Assembly (NCBI GenBank): GCA_025451955.1
Contig: JANWJJ010000041.1
Span: 1-64,000 of the forward strand
Length of the DNA: 64,000 bases
Direction: 5' to 3'
Source of the DNA: Rudaea sp.
GTDB taxonomy: Bacteria > Pseudomonadota > Gammaproteobacteria > Xanthomonadales > Rhodanobacteraceae
The position numbers and the translations under genes are program-made. Below, in pieces: positions 28,985 to 39,740 of this stretch; position 1 is the stretch's first letter, and each line of letters begins with the position of its first letter. The notes under the pieces are model-generated. The model searched no databases and was not told where the DNA came from. It worked only from the letters and a program-made list of their open reading frames with translations.

Positions 28985-30084
28985 AGCACCGCCACCGGAT
29001 ACGAGCCGAGAATCTTGATCTGCGCGGCATGCGCCTTGAGTTCGGCCAGTGCCTTCTTCATCGGCGGGTCTTCGACATGGCCATCCAGGTCGATGAAAAA
29101 TGCGTATTCCCACTTGGCGTGGTGCGAAGGCCGCGACTCGATGCGGTTCATGCTGATGCCGTGGTGCGCGAACGGACTGAGCACGTTGAACAGCGCTCCG
29201 GGCCGATCGCGGATCGATACCAACACCGAGGTGCGATCGTGTCCGCACGAAGGAAAAATCTGCCGGCCAAGCACGAGAAAGCGCGTGGTGTTGTCGTCAC
29301 GATCCTCGATCGGACTGGTTATGACCTTCTTCAGACCATAGACGTGACCCGCCGCTTCGCCGGCGATTGCAGCGGCGTCGTCGGCATTGCGCGCGCGCCG
29401 CGCGGCTTCAGCGTTACTCGACACCGGAATCTTCTCCGCCTTCGGCAGGTTCGTCCGCAGCCACGCCTTGGTCTGTGCGAATGACTGCGGATGCGAGTAG
29501 ATGCGCTCGATATCCTCGATGTGGCCAGAGCGCGACAGCAGATACTGCTTCACGCGTAATTCCACTTCTCCACAAATCTTCAAATTGGATGTCAGGAACA
29601 TATCCAGCGTAATTTGGATCGTGCCCTGCCCCGAGTTCTCCACCGGCACCACGCCGAAATCCGCATTGCCGCTTTCGACTTCCTGGAACACTTCCTCGAT
29701 GCTGGCCAGCGGCAAGCCATGCGCGGAATGGCCGAAATGCTTGCGCGCCGCCTGCTCGCTGAAGGTGCCTTCCGGGCCGAGATAGCCGACCTTGAGCGGT
29801 TCCTGCTGCGCGAGACATGCCGACATGATTTCGCGAAACAGCCGCACCAGCACTTCATCGGCCAGCGGACCATCGTTGCGATCGATGACCATGCGCAGCA
29901 CTTGTGACTCGCGCTCGGGCCGGTAGTAATCGACCGCCGCCTTGAGCAGTCCCTTGGCCTTGCCGACCTTGTGCGCCCAGCCGGCGCGCTCGGCGATCAG
30001 TTCCTGGATGTTGCGATCGATGGAATCGATGCGCTGGCGTGCGTCGCTCAGCGACAACGGTGCGGCAGCTTTCTTCCTGGTCAT
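28981..30084 (-). CDS. pheA: Bifunctional chorismate mutase/prephenate dehydratase
   Basis: Chorismate mutase domain (RQRIDSIDRNIQELIAERAGWAHKVGKAK), PDT (GYLGPEGTFSEQAARKHFG, PVENSGQGTIQITLD), ACT domain (DRPGALFNVLSPFAHHGISMNRIESRPS). Confidence 0.95.
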   Translation of the reverse strand: MTRKKAAAPLSLSDARQRIDSIDRNIQELIAERAGWAHKVGKAKGLLKAAVDYYRPERESQVLRMVIDRNDGPLADEVLVRLFREIMSACLAQQEPLKVGYLGPEGTFSEQAARKHFGHSAHGLPLASIEEVFQEVESGNADFGVVPVENSGQGTIQITLDMFLTSNLKICGEVELRVKQYLLSRSGHIEDIERIYSHPQSFAQTKAWLRTNLPKAEKIPVSSNAEAARRARNADDAAAIAGEAAGHVYGLKKVITSPIEDRDDNTTRFLVLGRQIFPSCGHDRTSVLVSIRDRPGALFNVLSPFAHHGISMNRIESRPSHHAKWEYAFFIDLDGHVEDPPMKKALAELKAHAAQIKILGSYPVAVL

Positions 30085-30095
30085 CGCAAAGCCCG

Positions 30096-31286
30096 TCAGT
30101 GTGCGATCGCGCGTACCGAGAGGATGCCCTCGATCTTGCCGATGGATTCGACCAGCGCCGACGTGGCCGCGGAATCCAGGTCGATCAGGGTGTAAGCAAG
30201 GTCGCCGCGCGAGGCGTTGTGCATCTGCGCGATGTTGACCCCGGCCTCGCCGAGTACCTGCGAAAGCCGCCCGATCATGTTTGGGCGATTCTGGTTGGCG
30301 ATGCACAACCGCGCCGCGCCGGTGCGGCTCATGCGCGTGTTCGGAAAATTTACCGCATTGTGTACATTTCCATTTTCGAGAAAATCGCGCAATTGATCGA
30401 CCACCATCATGGCGCAATTTTCCTCGGCTTCGCCGGTGGATGCGCCCAAGTGCGGCAGGCCGATCACGCGCGCATTGCCAAGCAGATCGGCGCTGGGAAA
30501 ATCGGTGACGTAACGGCCGATGCGACCGCTGTCCATGCCATTCTTCAATGCCGGTTGATCGACGATTCCTTCGCGCGCAAAATTGAGCAGCACCGCACCC
30601 GGACGCACAAGATCAAGCGCAGCAGGGCCAAAAATGCCGCGCGTGGCATCATTGAGCGGAACGTGAAACGTGATGTAATCCGAAGCCGCATACAACTCAT
30701 TCAGCGACCCGGCCTTGGCAACGTCGGACGACAGCGCCCAGGCACCGTCGATCGTCATGTGCGGATCGAAACCGAGCACGCGCATGCCGAGCGCATGGGC
30801 CGCGTTCGCCACCTTGACACCGATCGCGCCGAGGCCGACCACGCCAAGAGTTTTGCCGGAAAGTTCGGAACCGACGAAGCGTTTCTTCTCGGCTTCGACG
30901 CGCTGATGCAGATCATTGTGATGCAAGTCGTCACCTGCGCCCAAGCCGCCGATGAAAGCCAAGGCGCTGTCGAGATTGCGCGCGGCGATCAACATGCCGG
31001 CCACGACTAATTCCTTCACGGCATTCGCATTCGCGCCCGGTGCATTGAACACCGGCACACCGCGTTGGCTGAAATCCGCAACCGGGATATTGTTCACGCC
31101 CGCGCCGGCGCGCGCGACCACCTTGATCGAAGCGGCCAGCGGCTTGCCGTGCATATCGGCCGAACGTAGCAGGATCGCATCGGGCTCGGCAATATCGTTG
31201 GCGACGCTGTACAGCGCGGTCGGCAGACGGTCGAGTCCGTTGCGCGAAATGTTGTTGAGAGTTTGAATCTGGAACATGTTCCGCAT
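30096..31286 (-). CDS. serA: D-3-phosphoglycerate dehydrogenase
   Basis: ARAGAGVNNIPV, GKTLGVVGLGAIGVKVANAAHALGMRVLGFDPH, C-terminal ACT domain NRPNMIGRLSQVLGEAGVNIAQM. Confidence 0.92.
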   Translation of the reverse strand: MRNMFQIQTLNNISRNGLDRLPTALYSVANDIAEPDAILLRSADMHGKPLAASIKVVARAGAGVNNIPVADFSQRGVPVFNAPGANANAVKELVVAGMLIAARNLDSALAFIGGLGAGDDLHHNDLHQRVEAEKKRFVGSELSGKTLGVVGLGAIGVKVANAAHALGMRVLGFDPHMTIDGAWALSSDVAKAGSLNELYAASDYITFHVPLNDATRGIFGPAALDLVRPGAVLLNFAREGIVDQPALKNGMDSGRIGRYVTDFPSADLLGNARVIGLPHLGASTGEAEENCAMMVVDQLRDFLENGNVHNAVNFPNTRMSRTGAARLCIANQNRPNMIGRLSQVLGEAGVNIAQMHNASRGDLAYTLIDLDSAATSALVESIGKIEGILSVRAIAH

Positions 31287-31302
31287 CTCCGGTAACCGAT
31301 TC

Positions 31303-31396
31303 TGCTCGTCATTCCGACGAAAGCCGGAATCAGTGTTTTTACTGGTGGCATCCTGCCCCCTGGATTCCGGCCAATCCCTGGCCGGAATGACAAGCT
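31303..31396. repeat. REP-like palindromic intergenic element (serA-serC)
   Basis: Imperfect inverted termini gctcgtcattccgacgaaagccggaatcag ... ctggattccggccaatccctggccggaatgacaagc. Confidence 0.65.
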
Positions 31397-32477
31397 AGTT
31401 ATTTCTCCGCGCGAAGTCGCGCATGAAATCGACCAGTGCCTGCACGCCTTCCAGCGGCATAGCGTTGTACAGCGACGCGCGCATGCCGCCGACGGCACGA
31501 TGGCCCTTGAGCGCCAGCAATCCGGTGGCTTCGGCCTCCTTTAGAAATGTCGCGTCGAGTTCGGCGCGCGGCAGCGTGAACGGCACATTCATCCACGAAC
31601 GCGCGGATTTCTCGACCGGGTTTTTATAGAAGCCTGAGCCGTCGATATAGCCGTACAGCAATTCAGCCTTGGCGCGATTGCGCGCACCGATCGCCGCCAT
31701 GCCGCCTTCGGCAAGCAGCCATTTGAACACGAGGCTGGCCAGATACCAGCCGAACGTGTTCGGCGTATTGAGCATCGATTCCGCCGCCGCGTGTTCGGCA
31801 TAGTTGAAGATTTTCGGGATGTCTTTCGGGCAGCGCGCGAGCAGACCTTCGCGCACGATCATCACGACCAGACCCGAGGCGCCGATATTTTTCTGTGCGC
31901 CGGCGTAGACGCAGCCGAACTTCGATACGTCTATGGCGCGCGACAGGATGTCCGACGACATATCCGCAATCAGCGGCACCTCGCCGACATCGGGAATATT
32001 CTGGAACTCGACCCCGTGAATGGTTTCATTCGGAGTGTAATGCACGTAGGCAGCTTGCGGATCGAGCTGCCATTCTGCGCGCGGCGGTATCGCAGTGAAC
32101 TTGCCCTCGGCGCCAGTGGCGGCGATGCGTATCTGGGCAAGCGATTTGGCCTCCTTCGCCGCCTTCTCGCCCCAGTATCCGGTAACGACGTAATCGGCAG
32201 CCTGATCGTGACGCGCGAAATTCATCGGAATCTGGGCGAAGTGCTGGGTCGCACCACCCTGCAAAAACAGTACTTTGTAGCTTTGTGGAATTTGCAGCAA
32301 GGTGCGCAGGTCGCGTTCGGATTCCTGCGCCAAGGCGATGAAATCCTTGCCGCGATGGCTGATTTCCATCACCGAGGCACGCGCCCCGCCCCATTCGAGC
32401 AGTTCGGTTTGGGCCTTGCGCAAAACGGATTCGGGTAACGCCGCCGGACCGGCGCTGAAATTGTAGGCACGACTCAT
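31395..32477 (-). CDS. serC: Phosphoserine aminotransferase
   Basis: RAYNFSAGPAALPESVLRKAQTELLEWGGARASVMEISHRGKDF; FGCVYAGAQKNIGASGLVVMIVREGLL. Confidence 0.96.
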   Translation of the reverse strand: MSRAYNFSAGPAALPESVLRKAQTELLEWGGARASVMEISHRGKDFIALAQESERDLRTLLQIPQSYKVLFLQGGATQHFAQIPMNFARHDQAADYVVTGYWGEKAAKEAKSLAQIRIAATGAEGKFTAIPPRAEWQLDPQAAYVHYTPNETIHGVEFQNIPDVGEVPLIADMSSDILSRAIDVSKFGCVYAGAQKNIGASGLVVMIVREGLLARCPKDIPKIFNYAEHAAAESMLNTPNTFGWYLASLVFKWLLAEGGMAAIGARNRAKAELLYGYIDGSGFYKNPVEKSARSWMNVPFTLPRAELDATFLKEAEATGLLALKGHRAVGGMRASLYNAMPLEGVQALVDFMRDFARRNN

Positions 32478-32520
32478 GGGTGGCTCCGCAATGATCCGCC
32501 ATTATGCCGCGCCGCAGCAA

Positions 32521-32685
32521 TTAGGGAAACTCCGCTGCAACCGTAGCGAGCGAAGGCCTGATTCCATATGGGATCAGGCCCGAACACGGAGCGCAGAAAC
32601 CGCAGCATACGTGAATGTATGTGAGGATTTCGAGCACCGGATTCGCGCGAGATGCCGAGCGCAGCAGGTTATTCAGGTTCCCTAG
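32521..32685. repeat. Candidate MITE-like/palindromic repeat element
   Basis: Short inverted ends ttagggaa ... ttccctag; internal near-perfect hairpin gcctgattcc-atat-gggatcaggc; second small hairpin catac-gtgaat-gtatg; no convincing coding. Confidence 0.45.
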
Positions 32686-35600
32686 GCAACAGCGCCGGTT
32701 TTCGGCCCGCTGCCGCTGACCAACCCGAGATCGAGCAGCTTCTCCAGCGCCTCTTGCTCCAAAGCCGGGGCATACAGGAATCCCTGGCCGGTCGCGCAAC
32801 CGAGTTCGAGCAGCAATTCGGCTTGTTCAGCGGTTTCCACACCTTCGGCGATCAAACCCAGCCCGAGATCCTCAGCGAATCGCGCAATGGTGCGCACGAT
32901 TGCGCGATGACGGAAGTTCGATGCCATGTCGCGAACGAAACTGCGATCGATCTTCAACGCATCGAACGGCGATGTGGCGAACGAATCGAGCGACGAATAA
33001 CCGGTACCGAAATCGTCCACCACCAGCGAGACGCCCAGCGCCTTCAGACCGCTCAGCGTGGCCTCGGCTTCGCCGCGACCGCGGCGAAACACGGTTTCGG
33101 TGACTTCAAGCACCAGGGTGGAAGGATCGACGCCGGTGCGCTTGAGCAAGGCGCTCATGGTTTCGATCAAATATGGATCCGCGAACTGACGTTCGTCCAT
33201 GTTGACGCTGGCGCGCAACTTCGCATGCGCCGGAAAACGCCGCTGCCAGCGCAATAGATTGCGGCAGGTCTGCTCCAGCACCCACCAGTCGAGTGCAACG
33301 ATCATCCCGGCCTCTTCAGCGACGCCGAGAAAGTCCGCCGGCAGCAGCAAGCCGCGCTCCGGGTGCTGCCAGCGCATCAACGATTCGCAACCTTGCAGCG
33401 CGCCGCTGCGCAGATCGACGATGGGCTGATGGAACACGCGAAATTCGCCACGCTCCAGGGCGAAGCGCAAATCCGTCTCGATCTGCAGCCGCGCGCGTGC
33501 AGCGGCATGCATGGCGTCGTCGAAAATCACGTAGGCCGATTTGCCGCTGGCCTTGGCGCGATACATCGCCGTATCGGCATCGCGCAGGATCTGGTCTGGA
33601 GTCTGGTAATCCGCCCGACCGAGGACCACACCCAGGCTTGCGCCGGAAAAAACACGATGGCCGTTGACCTCGAACGAACCCGCCAGCAAGGCCAGCACGC
33701 GTTGCGCCAGTTGTTCGGCGCGGACGCGCGGACACGGACCATGCGGAAGCAAGGTGAACTCGTCACCGCCATAACGCGCGACCAGCGAATGTCCGCCCAG
33801 ATTCGCGCGCAAACTGTCGGCAATCTGCACCAGCAGAAGATCTCCGCTGGCATGGCCCAGACTGTCGTTGATCAGTTTGAATCCGTCCAGATCCAGAAAC
33901 AAAACCGCGTAGTCGCTGCGTCCATCCGCATGTGCTGCGGCGATTGCCTGCGCCAATTCCTGCTCGAAGAATAGTCGGTTGGGCAATCCGGTCAGCAAGT
34001 CATGGCTGGCGTTGTGTTCGAGCTCGCGCTGTACGCGATACTGTTCGGTGACGTCGCGCACCGTGCCGCAGGTGTATCGACGTCCGCTCATCTCGATATT
34101 GCCAGCGCTGACCACGACTTCGATGCGTGCGCCATCCTTGCGTGCCAGGGCAATGCAATAGTCGCCATTGGCCGGCTCGCCGGAACGGCGTTTCTGGTAA
34201 CGATTTTCCTGATGCTCGCGCGATTCTGCCGGCACCAGCAGACGGAAATCCGCGCCGGTCAGTTCGGCTTCGGTATAGCCGAACATCATCGCGAAAGCGT
34301 GGTTGACATAGGTATAGCGGTCTTCCAGCATCATGTACACGCCGACCTGGCTGTGTTCGACCAAGGTGCGATAGCGTGCTTCGGAATGCTGCAATGCGCG
34401 CTCGGCGGTGATGCGTGACGTGATGTTCTGGGCCGAGCCTTCGATGTAGATCGGCGTGCCATCGTCGCCGAATACCGTTCGCGCCGACATCTCGACGATG
34501 ATTTCGCTGCCATCACGATGGCGAGCGGAGAATATGACGTCGTCGACACGCCCATCACGCACCAGTCGCGCAATCATCCTGTCGCGCTCGTCGGCGTGTG
34601 CGTAGATATTGCGCATGTGACCAAGGCCGGCCTTGAGCGCGTCCGCGTCGGCGTAACCGATGATCCGCGCCAGCGCGTCGTTGGCCTCGAGCAAACGGCC
34701 GTCCGGATGGCTCTGGAACATGCCCATCACCGAATGCTGAAATAACTCGCGGTAGTTGCGTTCGGCATTGCGCAAGGCCAGTTGCTGCGCGTTTTCGTCG
34801 GTGACATCACGCGCCGTGCCGGTACTGGCGATATCGCCTTCATAATCGACCGCGCCGGCGATGAGATGCAAGACGCGCCGGGAGCCATCCTTGCGCACCA
34901 TCAGCACATCGTAGTTCTGCACATTGTACGAGCCGCCCGCGCGCTCGCTGCGCCGTTCCTTTTGCGCCATCAATTCCTCCGGCGCGACCAGACGCATGTA
35001 ATCCGTGCCGATGAGTTCGTCCGTGCGGTAGCCAAGAATCGCCGCCATCGCCTCGTTGACGAAACCGATCGTGCCATCGCGCTTGATCAGGAACACGCCA
35101 TCGTGACTGTTGTCGACCAGGGTCCGATACATCGATTCCGACAGGCGCAGTTTTTCCTCGGCCTGGATCTGCCGGGAAATATCGGTGACCGAGCCCTCGT
35201 AAAACAGGGTGCGGCCGTCGGCGCCGCACACGCGGCGCGAGTTCTCCACGATCCACGTTAATGAGCCATCACGGCGACGGATCTGTGCGCGCTGGTTCTC
35301 GAATTGCCCGTGTTTGTCCAACAGGACATACAAATCGGCGGCCCGCTCCGGGTCGACATACAGCGTGCTGGCTTGGGCGGCGGCAGTTTCGGTGAGCATC
35401 TGTGCAGGTGACGCGTAGCCGAAGATCCGCGCCATTGCAGGATTGACATCGATCCAACCACCATCCGGCAAACTCCGGTACAGACCTTCAGCCGCAGCCA
35501 GAAACAGGGCGCGATAGCTTCCCGGATCAACGACGGCTTGAAGATCACGCGAGTCGGCGGAACCGACCTGCTGGAATATCGAGAACACGTAGCTTGCGCC

Positions 35601-35897
35601 ATCCTGTTCGAACACTTCGCTGTACAGCAACGCTGCGCGCTCGGCACCATCCCGGGTGTGGAATACAACGCGTTCGCCGCAGACACGCCGTTCGCTGCGC
35701 AAGTGCGCCCAGATCGTCGCGCGGGTTTCCGGATTCGGCCACAGTCCGAAATCGACGGTGCGCTTGCCGATCACGTCGGCGCGCGTATAGCCCAGTTCGC
35801 GCTCGAATGCCGGATTGACATCCACGACGCGGCCATCGCCGGCATCGAGAATAGCGACAAGGCTGGAAGAAAAGCGGAAAGCGCTGGCGAGATTCAT
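32682..35897 (-). CDS. Multi-PAS sensor GGDEF-EAL protein (diguanylate cyclase/phosphodiesterase family)
   Basis: Several PAS/PAC repeats, RYGGDEF motif, EAL-domain segments ([46 protein letters not shown]). Confidence 0.94.
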   Translation of the reverse strand: MNLASAFRFSSSLVAILDAGDGRVVDVNPAFERELGYTRADVIGKRTVDFGLWPNPETRATIWAHLRSERRVCGERVVFHTRDGAERAALLYSEVFEQDGASYVFSIFQQVGSADSRDLQAVVDPGSYRALFLAAAEGLYRSLPDGGWIDVNPAMARIFGYASPAQMLTETAAAQASTLYVDPERAADLYVLLDKHGQFENQRAQIRRRDGSLTWIVENSRRVCGADGRTLFYEGSVTDISRQIQAEEKLRLSESMYRTLVDNSHDGVFLIKRDGTIGFVNEAMAAILGYRTDELIGTDYMRLVAPEELMAQKERRSERAGGSYNVQNYDVLMVRKDGSRRVLHLIAGAVDYEGDIASTGTARDVTDENAQQLALRNAERNYRELFQHSVMGMFQSHPDGRLLEANDALARIIGYADADALKAGLGHMRNIYAHADERDRMIARLVRDGRVDDVIFSARHRDGSEIIVEMSARTVFGDDGTPIYIEGSAQNITSRITAERALQHSEARYRTLVEHSQVGVYMMLEDRYTYVNHAFAMMFGYTEAELTGADFRLLVPAESREHQENRYQKRRSGEPANGDYCIALARKDGARIEVVVSAGNIEMSGRRYTCGTVRDVTEQYRVQRELEHNASHDLLTGLPNRLFFEQELAQAIAAAHADGRSDYAVLFLDLDGFKLINDSLGHASGDLLLVQIADSLRANLGGHSLVARYGGDEFTLLPHGPCPRVRAEQLAQRVLALLAGSFEVNGHRVFSGASLGVVLGRADYQTPDQILRDADTAMYRAKASGKSAYVIFDDAMHAAARARLQIETDLRFALERGEFRVFHQPIVDLRSGALQGCESLMRWQHPERGLLLPADFLGVAEEAGMIVALDWWVLEQTCRNLLRWQRRFPAHAKLRASVNMDERQFADPYLIETMSALLKRTGVDPSTLVLEVTETVFRRGRGEAEATLSGLKALGVSLVVDDFGTGYSSLDSFATSPFDALKIDRSFVRDMASNFRHRAIVRTIARFAEDLGLGLIAEGVETAEQAELLLELGCATGQGFLYAPALEQEALEKLLDLGLVSGSGPKTGAVA

Positions 35898-36023
35898 GCC
35901 CCCGTACCATCACCCGCTGTAGACTTTCTACAAGCGAGTATAGCTCCGCAAAATGCAATCTGCCTCGATTTGGAAGTTTGTCCGGCGCGCGCCGGTCTGA
36001 TCGGAAGAATCCGGAGACAACGA

Positions 36024-37016
36024 ATGCGCATTCCGTTCCGCGACAACCTGCCCGCCTCGGCGATCACGCCCGAACCGCTGTATCGTCGCCGGCGCGATGT
36101 GCTCAAACTGCTGGGTCTCGGTGCCGTTGCGCTCGGCAGCGGTTGCAGCCCCGAAGCCACGCCGCAAGCTGCCGCGCCGGCAGCACCGGAATCCATCCCG
36201 GGAAAATCGCTCACGATCGCACGCAAGCTCGATACCACCATGGGCGAAACCGGAACCCGTTACAAGGACGCAACGCATTACAACAATTTCTACGAATTCG
36301 GCACCGGCAAATCCGATCCGGCGGCGAACTCGGGCGGGTTTCATCCGCAACCGTGGAATGTGGAAATCGCCGGCCATGCGGAGGTCACCGGACATTTCAC
36401 TCTCGAAGACATCCTCAAGCCGCATCCGCTGGAAGAACGCATTTACCGCCTGCGTTGCGTCGAAGCCTGGTCGATGGTAATTCCGTGGGTGGGATTTCCG
36501 CTCGGCGATTTACTCAAGCGCTTCAAGCCGACATCGCAGGCGAAATACGTTGCCTTCACGACCGTGCAGCGGCCGGCGGAAATGCCGGGGCTGAATTATC
36601 CCGTGCTCAACTGGCCATACCGCGAAGGTCTGCGCATGGATGAGGCAATGCACCCGCTGACCCTGCTCGTCGTCGGCATGTACGGTCATGCCCTGCCCAA
36701 CCAGAACGGCGCGCCCTTGCGTCTGGTGGTGCCGTGGAAATATGGCTTCAAGGGCATCAAGTCCATCGTGAAAATCGAGTTCACCGAATCGCAACCGACG
36801 ACGACCTGGAACGAATCCGCGCCCGACGAGTACGGTTTCTTTTCCAACGTCAATCCAGCCGTGGATCACCCGCGCTGGAGCCAGAAAACCGAACGCCGCA
36901 TCGCCGGCGACGGCTTCAATTTATTCGGCAACCGCATCGCCACCAAGCCGTTCAACGGCTATGCCGATCAAGTCGCCAGCCTGTACGCCGGCATGGATAT
37001 GCGGAAGAACTTCTGA
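36024..37016 (+). CDS. msrP: Protein-methionine-sulfoxide reductase catalytic subunit MsrP (YedY)
   Basis: Tat-like [73 protein letters not shown]. Confidence 0.95.
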   Translation: MRIPFRDNLPASAITPEPLYRRRRDVLKLLGLGAVALGSGCSPEATPQAAAPAAPESIPGKSLTIARKLDTTMGETGTRYKDATHYNNFYEFGTGKSDPAANSGGFHPQPWNVEIAGHAEVTGHFTLEDILKPHPLEERIYRLRCVEAWSMVIPWVGFPLGDLLKRFKPTSQAKYVAFTTVQRPAEMPGLNYPVLNWPYREGLRMDEAMHPLTLLVVGMYGHALPNQNGAPLRLVVPWKYGFKGIKSIVKIEFTESQPTTTWNESAPDEYGFFSNVNPAVDHPRWSQKTERRIAGDGFNLFGNRIATKPFNGYADQVASLYAGMDMRKNF

Positions 37017-37651
37017 TGGGAATGTTTCGCGACCGCATCGCCGCCATCAAGCCACTGTTCTTTCTGCTTTGCTTGCTGCCCCTGGCGCACTTGGTGTGGG
37101 ACACCCTGCACGATGCACTCGGCACCGATCCCGTTGCGCAGCTCGAGCATCGCAGTGGCGACTGGGCGCTGCGGCTGTTGCTGGCGACGCTGGCAATCAC
37201 GCCGCTGCGCCGCGTCACTGGCTGGCACAAGGCGATCCGCTTTCGCCGCATGCTCGGCTTGTTCGCATTCTTCTATGCCACGGTGCACCTGACAATCTAT
37301 GCTGCGATCGATCTCGGCGGATTCTGGTCGCAATTGCTCGGCGAAATCGCCAAGCGCCCGTACATCACGCTGGGATTCAGCGCCTGGCTGCTGCTGATTC
37401 CACTCGCGATCACCTCGACCCAAGGCATGATGCGGCGACTCGGCCGGCGCTGGCAGCGCCTGCATCGGCTGGTATACATTGCCGCACTGCTCGGCGTGCT
37501 GCATTTTCTGTGGCTGGTCAAGGCCGATCACCGCGAACCGGTAATCTATCTCGGCGTGCTGCTCGGACTGATGCTCTGGCGTGTGCCGTGGCGCACACTC
37601 GGGCGCACGCTGGCATCGGGCAAATCCGGACAATTGCCTGTCAGAACCTGA
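37016..37651 (+). CDS. msrQ: Heme-binding membrane subunit MsrQ (YedZ)
   Basis: Multi-TM ferric-reductase-like; RRMLGLFAFFYATVHLTIYA, RLHRLVYIAALLGVLHFLWLVKAD; overlaps msrP. Confidence 0.94.
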   Translation: MGMFRDRIAAIKPLFFLLCLLPLAHLVWDTLHDALGTDPVAQLEHRSGDWALRLLLATLAITPLRRVTGWHKAIRFRRMLGLFAFFYATVHLTIYAAIDLGGFWSQLLGEIAKRPYITLGFSAWLLLIPLAITSTQGMMRRLGRRWQRLHRLVYIAALLGVLHFLWLVKADHREPVIYLGVLLGLMLWRVPWRTLGRTLASGKSGQLPVRT

Positions 37652-38513
37652 CGAACAGCAACACGGCAATACCCAGCCCGATCAAGGCCGCCGCGCCGAT
37701 CAGCCACCAGATATCGTTGCGATTGCGCTCGACGGCCGTCGCCACAGGCGATGCTCCGGCCGATTGCGGAATCGCGCGCATGGTCTGGGTGATGTTCGGC
37801 GAATCCTGTGCCGCCGCCGCAGCATTATCCGAGCGCGTAGGCAAACTGGGCGCCTCGAGCAGAAACCGGTTGCTGCCGAAGGCGATCTGATCGTCGGGAA
37901 ACAGCACCGCATCGCGCACCGGCACGCCATTGACGCTGGCGCCGGTCGAAGATCCCAGATCACGCAGATAAATTGCGTCGCCAATGTTTTCTATCGCCGC
38001 GTGCCGCGGAGACATCGCGGCATCATCAAGGACCAGATCGCTCTCGCTACCACGCCCGATCACGAGACGACCACGCACCGGCACGATCTTGCCGAAGTAG
38101 CTTCCGGATACACCGCGCAACACCAGTTTCGGCGGCGCAATATGGGCGCGCGCATCTCCGGTTTCCGCTGCAGGCGCGGGGCTGACCGGCATCGGTTTCG
38201 ATGCAGGAATGTCGGTACGGACACTGTCGTCACGGTCGGGCCGGAGCACGAACTGGACCGTATCCAGACTGACCGTATCGCCGAGATGCAAAATTGCTTT
38301 CTCGCGCACCGGCCGGGCGTTGACGTGAGTGCTCGCCTGCGCGTCGCGTACGCTGAGCACATAACTGCGCTCGGTCACAGTGAGATTGACGTGATGCGCC
38401 GCGACGCCGGGACGGTCGAGCACGATCGTGTTGTCCGCAGCGGCGCCGATGGAAGTCTCGCCGGAGGCGATCAGGACGTCGTCGTTATCTTTGTTCGTGA
38501 AACAAAGGCGCAT
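37641..38513 (-). CDS. Membrane protein with tandem FHA domains
   Basis: Second FHA: RLVIGRGSESDLVLDDAAMSPRHAAIENIGDAIYLRDLGSSTGASVNG; first FHA weaker (SIGAAADNTIVLDRPGVAAHHVNL...STHVNARPV); C-terminal TM helix. Confidence 0.88.
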   Translation of the reverse strand: MRLCFTNKDNDDVLIASGETSIGAAADNTIVLDRPGVAAHHVNLTVTERSYVLSVRDAQASTHVNARPVREKAILHLGDTVSLDTVQFVLRPDRDDSVRTDIPASKPMPVSPAPAAETGDARAHIAPPKLVLRGVSGSYFGKIVPVRGRLVIGRGSESDLVLDDAAMSPRHAAIENIGDAIYLRDLGSSTGASVNGVPVRDAVLFPDDQIAFGSNRFLLEAPSLPTRSDNAAAAAQDSPNITQTMRAIPQSAGASPVATAVERNRNDIWWLIGAAALIGLGIAVLLFVRF

Positions 38514-38584
38514 GGGAAATGCCGAACTTCGCGATCACCAGAATGTATCACAGCGACGCCGCGGCGCCGCGCCCGTAGCCGACT

Positions 38585-39715
38585 TTACCATTGTGCGTAC
38601 ACGTCGAGCAGCACGCGATTCGTGTAACGCGTGGCATCGTCGCGAATTTCGTGAAATTCTGCCAGACGCAGGCTCCAAGTCGCATCGAGTCCATAACCAA
38701 TCCAGGGCATTACGCCGCGCGCCCAACTGTGAAACCACCAGTCATCGGAATTGAACGCCGCCATTGCTGCATCACGCTGAATGCGCTGATCGGCGATACC
38801 GAACTCCCAGCCATGCGGCTGACGGCGATCGCCAAGCACCAGGCTGAAGCGCGCGCCGTCGCGGTCGCTGTCGGCGCCGAGATTGCGCAGCAGATCCAGA
38901 CGCGCTTCCAGCGGCCAGCCGCCGGGGTGCAGGCGTCCGACGAACTGCAGATCAAGCAGATGGTAATCGCTGGCCAATTGATCGCCGACATGCACATTGG
39001 TGCGCGCCAGACCCTGCAAGGTGAGTTGGCGCAGACTGGAAAAATCCAGATACGACAGCAGTACATCGGCACTGGTCGGCTCGCCTTCGTGCCAGCGATA
39101 AGCCGCCTGAATCGCACCGATGCGCGAATTGTCGCCATACGGCAGATTGCCGGTGAAATAGCCCGCGACCAGGGCAAGACGATCAAATTGACCGGTTTGT
39201 ATCGACGCGGTGCTGCTGATGCCGATCGGCCGCAGATCCTGATCCCACAACATCGGCGACAATTCCAGTGGAAATACGGTCTTGCCGGCCAGCAGCGCAG
39301 TGTTGTCGTTCGGATGCCAGCGCACGAACAACTGATCCAGCGCGACATCGTTACTGCGCTCGTTGTCGTTGTAGAGGCGGTCGTCACTGTTGGCGCTGCT
39401 GGCCGCGGCCAGCTTGAGCGCACCGCCGAATTCCAGGGTCGGGATTGGATCGTAGAGCACGCCGGCACGTACGCGCCCCAGCGTGCGCTGGATGTTGCCG
39501 ACACTCGGCGGCAAGCCGGTGACGTGGTCTTCGCGCAGCAGCAAATCGCCGAACCACGACCACGGCGACGTCGCAGCTTCATCCACAGGCGCAAGCACCG
39601 GGTCGTCAGTGGCCAAGGCAGGAGCAGCCAGCGCCAGCAGCAGCAAGGCAATGAATCCGATCTTCAAGAAGATTCCCCCGGATGCGCGCGGCGCAACCCC
39701 GCTAATACGGATCAA
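38585..39715 (-). CDS. Putative outer-membrane porin-like protein
   Basis: Signal-peptide-like N-terminus, alternating beta-rich pattern, C-terminal aromatic residue (YAQW), no cytoplasmic domain recognised. Confidence 0.6.
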   Translation of the reverse strand: MIRISGVAPRASGGIFLKIGFIALLLLALAAPALATDDPVLAPVDEAATSPWSWFGDLLLREDHVTGLPPSVGNIQRTLGRVRAGVLYDPIPTLEFGGALKLAAASSANSDDRLYNDNERSNDVALDQLFVRWHPNDNTALLAGKTVFPLELSPMLWDQDLRPIGISSTASIQTGQFDRLALVAGYFTGNLPYGDNSRIGAIQAAYRWHEGEPTSADVLLSYLDFSSLRQLTLQGLARTNVHVGDQLASDYHLLDLQFVGRLHPGGWPLEARLDLLRNLGADSDRDGARFSLVLGDRRQPHGWEFGIADQRIQRDAAMAAFNSDDWWFHSWARGVMPWIGYGLDATWSLRLAEFHEIRDDATRYTNRVLLDVYAQW

Positions 39716-39740
39716 GAATGCGCCATAACTCTATGAAAAA

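Noticed and set aside
32521-32799. 92-aa minus-strand ORF (…LEILTYIHVCCGFCAPCSGLIPYG…)
   Set aside because: Lies across the palindromic repeat element and overlaps the GGDEF/EAL C-terminus in another frame; treated as repeat-derived, not a gene
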